A stretch of DNA of 44,077 bases from CAYMCQ01 sp964389025 (GTDB lineage: Bacteria > Verrucomicrobiota > Verrucomicrobiia > Limisphaerales > CAYMCQ01): the NCBI GenBank assembly GCA_964389025.1, contig CAYMCQ010000027.1:1-44077 (forward strand), in the 5' to 3' direction. Shown here piece by piece: positions 33,208-42,600 of this stretch. Numbering within the stretch: position 1 is the stretch's first letter; the number at the start of each line of letters is the position of its first letter. The translations under genes were made by a program, and so were the position numbers. The notes below the pieces were generated by a model. It saw only the letters and a list, made by a program, of their open reading frames with translations. It was not told the origin of the DNA and did no database searches.

Positions 33208-36200
33208 TTACTTCGCCATCACAATCTCCAGCGTCTCCTCGCGTTTGTGCGGCGCGTCCTCTTCCGCTTCCACGCTCCGACCAGTCGTCGGCGTCTCCAG
33301 CGAAATCGGTTTGTGGTCCGTCACCGCTTCGTCGCTCTTGTGGAATTTCACGCTCACGATCTTGCTGATGCCGTGCTCCTGCATCGTCACGCCGTAAAGC
33401 ACGTCCGCCATCCCGATCGTCCGCTTGTTGTGCGTGATGATGATGAACTGCGAGTGCGCCAAAAACCGTTGCAGCACGCGGATGAACCGGTTGATGTTCG
33501 ATTCGTCCAACGGCGCATCCAATTCGTCCAGCACGCAGAACGGACTCGGTTTGACCTGGTAGATCGAAAACAACAACGACACCGCGACCATCGTCTGCTC
33601 GCCGCCGGACAACAGTGAAATCGTCTGCAATTGTTTTCCCGGCGGACGCGCGACGATGTCAATGCCGCTTTCGAGAACATCGTTTTGGTCCTGCAAAATC
33701 AAATCCGCTTTGCCGCCGCCAAAAACGTCCGCGAACATCGCGCGGAAATTCTCACGGATTTTTTCAAAAGTTTCGGTGAACATCTGCCGCGTTTGCACAT
33801 TGATCTTGTTGATCACTTCCAGCAATTGCGCCTTAGCCGAAACCAAATCATCGTGCTGCTTGCTGAGAAATTGATGGCGCTGCTCGGTTTCCTCATATTC
33901 CTCGATGGCGACGAGGTTCACCGGCCCCATTTCGTCGAGCCGCTTTTGAAATTCTTCCACTTGTTTTGCGACAGCATCCCAGTCCGTCGCCGCACCGCTC
34001 TTGGCCATTTCGTCCGGCGTGAGCGTCTCGACTTTCGCCGGCCCTTCATCCGCGTAAGTGATCGTGATGCACTCGCTGCGGATGTCGTCGAGATTAACGT
34101 GATACTTCTGCTGAATCCGTTCGCGCAAATTCTGCACTGACATATTTTTCTGCGCCAACTCGACATCAATCTGGCTGCGCTGCTGCTGAACTTCCGTCAA
34201 ACGCTTCCGCGATTCGCGCAACTGTTCCTCCTTCTCGTCAATGCCAATCTGCTGCGCGTTCTTTTGCCCGATGAGTTCGCCAATCTGCGCATTCACCTGC
34301 TCGCGCTCGACTCGCAACGTCTCAATCTGCTTTTGCGATTCGGCAATCTCCGTTTCCGCCTGCGCCTTGCGTTCGACGAAGGATGAAATTTCTCCTTTGC
34401 GCTGCTCAACCAATTGCGCCAGTTCCGCGATACGCTGCTCCAACGGTTGCTGCTGCTGACGGAACGACGCGCACAATTGTTCCTGCGTCGCGAGCGCAAC
34501 CTTGCTTTCGGTCAATGCAGCGGTCGCCGCGTCGCGATTTTGTCGCGTCGCTTCCAGTTGCTCGGTGAGTCCGGCAACTTTGTCCTGATGCGCTCGCTCG
34601 CGGTCTTCCAGCGTGTCCGCTTCCTGAGAGAGCTTGGCGCGTTTCTGCGAACCTTCCTGCTCCTGTGCAGCCAGATTTTGAATTTCGTAAACGACCGTCT
34701 CAATCTTTTGCTCCAGCACGCGCGAAGAATTCTGGAGGGCGTTGAACTCGCCTTCGCTTGTGGCGATGGCTACTTCCTTTTCATGAAGCTCGGCTTGAAC
34801 TTGCTGCAAACTCGCCTGCAATTCTGTTTGCTCGCCTTGCAATGCGCCTTTGCGCCGGCTCATTTCAGCCACGCGCTCCTGGACTTTTGTAAGTCCTGAT
34901 TTGAGATCGATGATTTGATTCTTACGGCCAAGAATCGAAGCCGCGCCTTTGCTGTCGCCGGTTCCGTTCAAATAACCGCCGGTGTAAATGCCGTGACGAT
35001 TCAGCAATTCGCCCGTGAGCGTGACGAAATCGAAACCTGCATGGCCGTTCTGGGATTGCGCGGTGGCTGTGGCGAGATCAGGGACGATGACTGTTCCCCC
35101 GAGCAGCGAAGCAAGCAGCGGTTGCACTGATGTGTCGGCTTCGATGACGGCGAGCGCGGGCATCAAAGTAGGAGATGCCTCTTGCCTGTCCAGGGCAGGC
35201 TGGAAGCCTGCCCTACTTTGAAGACGCAGCGCCGCAATGCTCGCGCGTCCTCTTTTGCTTGCGCTCAAGTCTGAAAGAATCTGCTGCGCCGAGTCGGGAT
35301 GCTCCGTGAGGACAAGCTGCAAGTGGTGGCCGAGCGCCGTTTCAATCGCGACAACGTATTCATCCGGCACGCGAATCTTGTCCGCGAGTGAGCCGATGAC
35401 ATGCTTGGCGTTCTTCAACGCAGCCTGCGCGCCTGCGCCGAAGCCTTCGTGCTCGGCATGAAGCTGTTCGAGCACATTGAGCCGCGAACGATGTTCGGTC
35501 TGTTGCTGCAAACCGCCTTCCTGCTCTTTTGAAAGCTGGCCCAGCTCCGTTTCGAGTTCGTGCAAACGGATTTGCCGTTGTTCAAGCGTTCCAAGATGCG
35601 TTTGGACGCTGAGCTTTTCCGCTTCCACGTTCGCCGCAAATTCATGGAGTCGCGTTTCCAATCGCGTCCGTTCTTCTTCAAGCTGGATTTTCTCCGCGGA
35701 AAGTTTTTCAAGCCGAACGGTGTTGCCTTGCTTTTGCAAATCGAGCGCAGTGATTTCGTTTCGGACGCGACTTAACTCCTGCGCCGCGGCGAACGCATCG
35801 GCTTGGGATTGCTTCAAAGTTCCCTGCAAATCGCGAAGTTCATTCTCAACTTTTATCAGCGCTTCCTGCCGCGATCGCAGTGTTTGCTGGTTCTTTTCGA
35901 GCGCGGCAGAAGATTCTGTAAGCCGCTGACTGACTGCGGCCAGTTCGTCCTTCGCCGCGAGGCCGCGCTCCTCGGCTTGAGAAATCTCCGTCAGCGCCGC
36001 GCCTTGTTGCTTTTGGATTTCAGTCAACCGCTCGTTGTTGAACTGAATCCGGCTTTCATGGCGGTCAAGCTGGTTCTTCAAATCGTGGCCGCGATGTTCG
36101 CTCTGGCTGATTTCCTGTTCGAGTGTCGTGAGCTTTTCACGCAGTTGCGCAATCTCCTCTTCTCCGCGCAAAACGTCCGCAGAAGTCGTTTCGATTTCTG

Positions 36201-36975
36201 CGCGAAATTTTTCCGCGCTGGCCTGACGCTCGTTGATCTCCGCCTGAAGCTGGTCGAACTGATGACGCGCAAGTTGCGTGTCGAGATGCTGAAGTTCCTG
36301 CGCGATCTGTTTGTAGCGGCGCGCTTTGCCGGCCTGGCGTTGGAGCGAACCGATCTGCCGTTTCACTTCACGGACGAGGTCGGCGACGCGCAGAAGATTT
36401 TGTTCGGTGTATTCCAGCTTGCGAAGCGTCTCGCGTTTTTGAGATTTGAATTTCGTGATGCCGGCGGCTTCCTCGAAAATCATCCGGCGATCTTCAGGTT
36501 TGCTGGAAAGAATTTGCGTGATGTTTCCCTGCGCCATTATGCTGTAGCTCGTGCGCCCGACGCCCGTGCCCATGAAAAGCAGTTGGATGTCTTTGAGGCG
36601 GCACGCAGTCTTGTTGATGAAGTATTCGCTGTTGCCGTCGCGGAAGACGCGGCGCGTGATCGTGACTTCGTTGTAACCGAGTTCGACTCCAGCGGCGACA
36701 AGTTGCTCCTGATCCACGTTGCCTATCGTGAGAGAAACTTCCGCCATGCCCATCGGCTTGCGACCGTCGGTGCCGTTGAAAATCACATCCGCCATTTCGC
36801 CGCCGCGCAAAGCTTTGGCGGATTGCTCGCCAAGAACCCAGCGGATGGCGTCGGAGACGTTCGACTTGCCGCAGCCGTTTGGCCCGACGATGGCCGTGAC
36901 GCCGGGCATGAAGTTGAGGGATGTTTTGTCCGCGAAGGACTTAAATCCAAAAACTGTCAGGTTTTTGAGATACAT
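33208..36975 (-). CDS. smc: Chromosome segregation ATPase SMC
   Basis: The 1,255-residue SMC forms the core of the bacterial condensin that folds and segregates the chromosome. The ABC-type head is split: Walker A GPNGCGKSN at 31-39 with QSAKALRGGEMADVIFNG following, and the C-terminal half with signature LLSGGEQT near 1121, Walker B CVLDELDAPLDE near 1147 and the H-loop THNKRT. Long coiled coils flank a hinge at about 520-670. The hinge contains an in-frame palindromic repeat at residues about 586-604. The start ATG at 36975 (MYLKNLTVFGFKSF) is canonical and has AAAGG about 7 nt upstream; the open frame starts further up at 37020. The gene is on the minus strand with three fragments of its own 3' part downstream. 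Confidence 0.97.
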   Translation of the reverse strand: MYLKNLTVFGFKSFADKTSLNFMPGVTAIVGPNGCGKSNVSDAIRWVLGEQSAKALRGGEMADVIFNGTDGRKPMGMAEVSLTIGNVDQEQLVAAGVELGYNEVTITRRVFRDGNSEYFINKTACRLKDIQLLFMGTGVGRTSYSIMAQGNITQILSSKPEDRRMIFEEAAGITKFKSQKRETLRKLEYTEQNLLRVADLVREVKRQIGSLQRQAGKARRYKQIAQELQHLDTQLARHQFDQLQAEINERQASAEKFRAEIETTSADVLRGEEEIAQLREKLTTLEQEISQSEHRGHDLKNQLDRHESRIQFNNERLTEIQKQQGAALTEISQAEERGLAAKDELAAVSQRLTESSAALEKNQQTLRSRQEALIKVENELRDLQGTLKQSQADAFAAAQELSRVRNEITALDLQKQGNTVRLEKLSAEKIQLEEERTRLETRLHEFAANVEAEKLSVQTHLGTLEQRQIRLHELETELGQLSKEQEGGLQQQTEHRSRLNVLEQLHAEHEGFGAGAQAALKNAKHVIGSLADKIRVPDEYVVAIETALGHHLQLVLTEHPDSAQQILSDLSASKRGRASIAALRLQSRAGFQPALDRQEASPTLMPALAVIEADTSVQPLLASLLGGTVIVPDLATATAQSQNGHAGFDFVTLTGELLNRHGIYTGGYLNGTGDSKGAASILGRKNQIIDLKSGLTKVQERVAEMSRRKGALQGEQTELQASLQQVQAELHEKEVAIATSEGEFNALQNSSRVLEQKIETVVYEIQNLAAQEQEGSQKRAKLSQEADTLEDRERAHQDKVAGLTEQLEATRQNRDAATAALTESKVALATQEQLCASFRQQQQPLEQRIAELAQLVEQRKGEISSFVERKAQAETEIAESQKQIETLRVEREQVNAQIGELIGQKNAQQIGIDEKEEQLRESRKRLTEVQQQRSQIDVELAQKNMSVQNLRERIQQKYHVNLDDIRSECITITYADEGPAKVETLTPDEMAKSGAATDWDAVAKQVEEFQKRLDEMGPVNLVAIEEYEETEQRHQFLSKQHDDLVSAKAQLLEVINKINVQTRQMFTETFEKIRENFRAMFADVFGGGKADLILQDQNDVLESGIDIVARPPGKQLQTISLLSGGEQTMVAVSLLFSIYQVKPSPFCVLDELDAPLDESNINRFIRVLQRFLAHSQFIIITHNKRTIGMADVLYGVTMQEHGISKIVSVKFHKSDEAVTDHKPISLETPTTGRSVEAEEDAPHKREETLEIVMAK
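35164..35220. repeat. Palindromic repeat translated within the SMC hinge
   Basis: The outer arms CAAAGTAG (35164-35171) and CTACTTTG (35213-35220) are inverted, and GGGCAGGCT/AGCCTGCCC forms an inner stem with a GGA loop. It is translated on the minus strand as QSRAGFQPALDRQEASPTLM, which has no counterpart in typical SMC hinges. The reading frame is preserved. Confidence 0.85.
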
Positions 36976-37240
36976 GATTTGCCTTTGATGACACTGGTTT
37001 TCTAACCGCCTGTCCAGCAAAAACCACTAGATGCTGTGGCGGCATCGTGTCGGAGCACAATTTATAGAGGTGAGGAACCGAACTGGTTTATTGTGCCCTC
37101 TACCGACTAACGCTTTTAAATTCCATTTCCCTTGCTGCAACCGGTCTATTTTCTAATCGAAATCGTGCAGAAACACAACATTTTTTCAGAAAAACTTTAC
37201 AGACCTGAATCGCGACCTCATACAGGCCGTCTCTCATTCG

Positions 37241-38761
37241 ATGTTTCGTCCAACCCTGAAAAAAATCCTGGCGTTGTTCGGCCTGCTGGTCACGGTTTCG
37301 CCTGCCGCCGGAAGTTACAAGCCGTCATCAATAGTTCCACCGAACCCGGCGCGCGAATTTCGCGGCGCGTGGGTGGCGACGGTCGGCAACGCCGTCTGGC
37401 CCTCACGAAAAGATTTGAGCACGGCGGAACAGAAAGCGGAGTTGATTGCAATTCTGGATCGCGCGGTCGAACTGAATTTGAACGCGATCATCTTTCAGGT
37501 TCGTCCAGCGTGCGATGCGTTGTATGCGTCCCAGATCGAGCCGTGGTCTGAATTCCTCACGGGAAGGATGGGCGAAGGGCCAAAGCCGTTCTACGACCCC
37601 CTGGAATTCGCCGTCGAAGAAGCGCACAAGCGCGGATTGGAATTGCACGCGTGGTTCAACCCGTATCGCGCGCGAACGGCGGCAGACAAGCCCGCGTCCG
37701 CAAATCACATCAGCCGAACTCATCCCGAACTCGTGCGGCAATACGGAAAATTGCTCTGGCTCGATCCGGGCGAGAAAGCCGTTCAGGATTATTCGTTGGG
37801 CGTTGTCATGGATGTCGTGAAACGCTACGACGTGGATGCTGTTCACTTCGACGACTATTTTTATCCCTACAAAGTGCAGGATGCGGCGGGAGCGGATTTG
37901 GATTTTCCCGACGACGCGAGTTGGAAAAGATTTGGCGTGGGCGGGAAATCGAGCCGGGACGATTGGCGCCGTGAAAATGTCAACGCGTTCATCCAGCGCG
38001 TTTATCAGTCCATCAAAGCAACGAAGCCGTGGGTGAAATTTGGGATCAGCCCGTTCGGAATCTGGCGTCCGGGATTTCCCGAGCAAATCAAAGGACACGA
38101 TGCCTACGCGAAGTTATATGCCGATTCGCGCAAGTGGTTGCAGAGCGGCTGGCTCGATTATTTTTCCCCGCAACTCTATTGGGCGATAGAGCCTAAGGCG
38201 CAAAGTTATCCAGTGCTGTTGAACTGGTGGGCGCAGCAAAATTCAAAGGGCCGACATCTTTGGCCGGGACTCAACGCCACGAAAACCAGTGTTCAATCCG
38301 GCTCTGAACGTTCGCGCGAAACCATCTGGAAGCCGGAGGAAATCATCAATCAGATCCGGCTGGCGCGGAAACAATCCGGCGTGACCGGAGAAATTTTTTG
38401 GAGCATGAAAAGCCTGCTGAGCAGTCGCGGCCCGCTGGGAGACGCATTGGAGCAGGAAGTTTATACCCAACCGGCGCTCGTCCCGGCATCGCCCTGGATT
38501 GACAGGCAATCGCCCGCAAAACCAAGTCTCGCCGTGGAAAAGTCCAAAGTGACGTGGCGTTCCGCAAACGGGAAAAAAGTCTCGCTCTGGGTTTTGCAAA
38601 CGCGACAGGACAACAAATGGACAACGCGAATCCTGCCGGGCGAAAAAATTTCTGTGACGTTGGCGGACAAACCTTCCGTGATTGCGATCACGGCGATTGA
38701 TCGCGTCGGCAACGCAAGCGCGCCAGCCGTGTTGCAGAATTCAACCAAGCAACCTCAATGA
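37241..38761 (+). CDS. Secreted GHL10-type glycoside hydrolase-like protein
   Basis: The 506-residue protein has a signal peptide (about 1-24, LFGLLVTVSPAAG), followed by EFRGAWVATVGNAVWPS, the N-terminal signature of the GHL10/DUF187 family (YngK-like). The barrel continues with NAIIFQVRPACDALYASQIE, PLEFAVEEAHKRGLELHAWF and DVDAVHFDDYFYPY, whose acidic residues are the likely catalytic ones. The C-terminus adds a small Ig-like domain. The family is linked to cell-wall or polysaccharide breakdown; the substrate is unknown. It overlaps the next gene by 4 nt (ATGA). Confidence 0.88.
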   Translation: MFRPTLKKILALFGLLVTVSPAAGSYKPSSIVPPNPAREFRGAWVATVGNAVWPSRKDLSTAEQKAELIAILDRAVELNLNAIIFQVRPACDALYASQIEPWSEFLTGRMGEGPKPFYDPLEFAVEEAHKRGLELHAWFNPYRARTAADKPASANHISRTHPELVRQYGKLLWLDPGEKAVQDYSLGVVMDVVKRYDVDAVHFDDYFYPYKVQDAAGADLDFPDDASWKRFGVGGKSSRDDWRRENVNAFIQRVYQSIKATKPWVKFGISPFGIWRPGFPEQIKGHDAYAKLYADSRKWLQSGWLDYFSPQLYWAIEPKAQSYPVLLNWWAQQNSKGRHLWPGLNATKTSVQSGSERSRETIWKPEEIINQIRLARKQSGVTGEIFWSMKSLLSSRGPLGDALEQEVYTQPALVPASPWIDRQSPAKPSLAVEKSKVTWRSANGKKVSLWVLQTRQDNKWTTRILPGEKISVTLADKPSVIAITAIDRVGNASAPAVLQNSTKQPQ

Positions 38762-39357
38762 CCCTTATGAAAAACACCATTGCAACAATTCTCTCCGGCC
38801 TTGTGCTGGCGGCATCATCATCAGTCTGCGATGCCGACGTTCTCATCTACAAAAACAGAATCACCTCCGCCGAAACCGGCGTCGGGGCGATCACACGCCA
38901 GGCCGTGACCGGCTGGACAGTCGTTGACCCGCAAACAGCCGACGTTGTCCGGATCAACGCCTCAGCCAGACGGGGCCGCTTCACAACCGTAACTCCGTCC
39001 TGGACGTTCATCCAGGTCTCCGGCGGGATTGGCAAGAATTACACCGTCGCGTCCGACGCTTACACGGATTTTTTCGACGACGACAGCCAATACCTGCTCT
39101 CCACGGTGCTGAAGGGCGTCAATGTTGAACTCGACACGTTCACAACCGAGATCTACACGGCGCCGAAAGTTCTTTCGTTTGTGGAGCGGGAAATCACTTC
39201 GCTGTTGAGCGGCGAGCAACTCATCACCGAATCGTCCGGCAAGCTGACGTTCGACAAGATCAACACACAAGACGCGAACCTGTTCGGCCTGACTTTGGAG
39301 GAAACCGTGAACGCGCTCAAAGATTTGCTCCTGCAGAAGGGCTACCTCGAAGAGTGA
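38758..39357 (+). CDS. Small secreted protein of unknown function, coupled to the GHL10 gene
   Basis: The 199-residue protein starts at the ATG overlapping the upstream stop, or at ATG 38767 (MKNTIATILSGLVLAASSS). It has a signal peptide, then a beta-rich middle region (DVLIYKNRITSAETGVGA, FIQVSGGIGKNYTVAS) and a helical C-terminal part (EETVNALKDLLLQKGYLEE). I do not recognise a family. Translational coupling suggests it works with the secreted GHL10 protein. Confidence 0.75.
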   Translation: MTLMKNTIATILSGLVLAASSSVCDADVLIYKNRITSAETGVGAITRQAVTGWTVVDPQTADVVRINASARRGRFTTVTPSWTFIQVSGGIGKNYTVASDAYTDFFDDDSQYLLSTVLKGVNVELDTFTTEIYTAPKVLSFVEREITSLLSGEQLITESSGKLTFDKINTQDANLFGLTLEETVNALKDLLLQKGYLEE

Positions 39358-39601
39358 ATTTCTCGCGACCCAAAGCTGCATGAAGAAATAAAGGTTGCTG
39401 GAGCGGCGCTAAACTCATTTGGCCTGCGTCAACTTCTTCTAAAACCGCCCTGTATTTCCCCGGGTTCAAGCCACTTCCGCGTCCTCCACTGGCACGCCGA
39501 TAGCTTTTGATTTCGTGGGAAAATAGGCCAGAATACAGTCTCCCATCAAATGCCGTTTGGCGGAGCCGATGATAATAAACGCAGCGTAATCTCCGAGACC
39601 G

Positions 39602-42600
39602 ATGAAACGAAACAACGCGTTCAAATTCGCCGCCCTCGCGACAGCTGCGATCATCCTCCTTCTAGCTGGAATATTTCTCTTCCGAAGCGAACCTGCCGCC
39701 ACTGCTCAACCTGTCGCGGCGGCTAAATCCGTCCGTGCCACAAACGCTTCAGTTGCCCATCAACAGTCCCCCGTCGTTGAACCAACAGCCGCTGCGCAGG
39801 GGATTTTTCTGACTCCCGATGTCCTCTGGCAAAAACCGATCACCGAAGAAACGTTCGCGCGTTTTCACGATTGGGCCGAGCGATACCGCGCCGCCGGAGT
39901 TGCAGAACGAGCGACCCTGGAAGCCGAAGGTGTTGACCTGGCGAAGGCGAGACGAAAAGAATTGGCTGCGCTCATCAAATCAGACCCGGAACGTGCGCTA
40001 GAGCTGACAGTGCCGATAGGCGTGCGCCGCGAACTGCCTGCGCCCGTCGAATCTTTGCTCGAGGAGCGCGTGAGCGGGCGCGGAAATTTTTTAGTGCTCG
40101 GCGCGCTTGCCGAACCCGGCAAGGAAGACGAAGTGAGACCGAACATCCGCACGGTGCAGATCGGCGCTCGCGAATTCGATTCCTACGTTTACGGCTGGCG
40201 GCTGGGCGAACCAACGCGCATGATGATTCCACTTAACGGCATCGCGGTGGACAACCTCATGGCCGTCAGCGCGAACTCTGTCCGCATTCTTGAGCCTGAA
40301 GAATGCTCCGCAGCCAAGGCACAGGTCAAAGAAGCCGTTTGCTCTGTCTCCGGCCAGCCCGCCGACGTGATCGGCGAGGAAGTAGCGGCGGACATCGGCG
40401 GCGAAGTCACTTTCTTCTGCCGTCGTCTCCACGCGGAAAAAACAAACGAGCAAATCACCGCTGCGGAAGGCGGCCCACCGGGGCCAGCAGCCGATGGCGG
40501 AAATCCTGAAGCGTCCACCTGGACAGAAGGATTGAAGAAAATGATTTTGATCCGCGTGGATTTTCCCGACCTTGCCGGCGCGCCGCTCTCGGACACAACG
40601 GCGACAAACCTGATCAACAACCTCAACAATTTTTACACCGAGATGTCATACGGGCGCGCGGGTTTTTACTTGAACGGCAACGGCTCGGATTTCACGCCGA
40701 CGTTTCGCATGTCGCAACCGGCTGCATACTACGGCACGAACAATTATTACAACCAACTCCGCACCGAAGCGCGCAACGCGGCGACGGCGGCAGGATATGT
40801 CCTCGGCAATTATGACCGCGACGTCATCTGCATGGGCGCAGTGCCGGGCTTCGGCTGGGCGGGACTGGCTTACGTCGGCTCGGCGGGCGTGTGGTTGCGA
40901 AACAGTTTCGGCACCGGCGTCGCCGGCCACGAACTCGGCCACAACTTGGGACTCAACCACGCGAATTACTGGGACACCGGCGGCGCGAGCGTCATCGGCA
41001 CCGGCACGAGCGTCGAATACGGCGATAGTTTCGACACGATGGGTTCTGCCAGCGCCGGCAACAATCATTTCAACGCGCGCTACAAAAACTATTTGAACTG
41101 GCTGACCACGAGCGAAGTGTTGACGGCGACAACAAACGGGGCTTACAGGATCACCTGCCACGACAATACGAATTCGACGGGCATTCGCGGGTTGAAAATC
41201 GTCAAGAACAGCCAGACGAATTATTGGGTCGAGTTCCGTCAAAAATTCACCAGCAACAAATGGCTCACGAGCGGCGGCGGGCTGCGCTGGGCGCAAAGTG
41301 GAAATCAAAAAAGCCAGTTGCTCGACACGACTCCCGGCTCGACCGACGGCAAAAACGACGCGGCAGTCGTCGTCGGACGCACGTTCTCGGACAAGGTTTC
41401 CAACGTTCACATTACGCCAATCGGCAAAGGCGGCACATCGCCTGAATCGCTCGACGTCGTCGTGAATCTCGGCTCATTTCCCGGCAACCAACTACCGACG
41501 TTGGGACTCAGCACCAGCGCCACCAACGCCGCCACGGGCGTGACAATCAGTTTCGCCGCGACCGCCTCCGACGCGGACGGCGATGCGCTGGCTTACTGGT
41601 GGGATTTCGGCGACGGCAGTTTTGCGACGACCAACAGCGCGGTCGCGAACAAAAGCTGGAGCACCGCCGGCGAATATCTCGTGCGCTGCGTGGTCAGCGA
41701 CATGAAGGGCGCTGTCGCGAGTCAATCAATCATCGTCACCATCGGCTCGCCGACGACTTACCGGATCGGCGGGCAAATTCTATCGGGCGGCACGCCGTTG
41801 CAGGGAGTGCGAGTTTATGTTTCCACCACACGCATGGCTTACACGGACAGCGACGGCACTTACACCATCGTCGCTTTGCCTGCGGGTTCATACACGGTGA
41901 GCGCGAGCCTGGAAAATTATTCGTTCGCGATAAATGGCTTCACCAATCCCGTCAGCGTTGGCCCGAACCGAACGGGCGCGAATTTCGACGCCACATTCGT
42001 CAATCCATCCGCGCCGTCCATCACCACTCAACCGATCAACCAGACCGTAAACCAGGGCGCGAGCGCCACTTTCAGCGTCGTCGCGAGCGGCTCGACTCCG
42101 CTCACCTACCAATGGCGGTTCAACGGCGCGAACATCGCGAGCGCTACCGCCAGCAGCTACACCAAGTCCAATGTGCAGAGCACGAACGCAGGAAGTTATT
42201 CCGTCGTCGTAAGCAATTCCTTCGGCACCGCCACCAGTGCCAACGCCGTCCTCACTGTCAACACGCCGCCTTCCATCATGTCGCAGCCGCAGGGATTGAG
42301 CGTGATCGCAGGCAGCACCGCCACTTTCACCGTCACCGCCAGCGGCACTGCTCCTCTCGCCTACCAATGGCGGCGCAGCGGAACGAACGTCGCCGGCGCG
42401 ACCACCAACAGTTACTCACGCACCAACGCGCAACCCGCTGATGCCGGCAGCTACACCGTCGTCGTCACGAACAGCCTCGGCTCGGTCACGAGCGCGCCGG
42501 CGGCATTGGCCGTGAATTACACGCTCAACGCCAGCGCGACGGCAGGCGGCACGGTTTCAAAGTCGCCGAGCCAAACCAACTACGCGCCCGGCACACTGGT

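Noticed and set aside
35803..37005. 400-codon open frame on the plus strand opposite smc
   Set aside because: Antisense of smc coiled coil and head; composition follows from the coiled-coil codons, and no motif was found.
41599..42441. 280-codon alternative frame within the metalloprotease gene
   Set aside because: The main frame shows intact PKD and Ig-like domains through the same region; the alternative is Arg/His-rich and without motifs.
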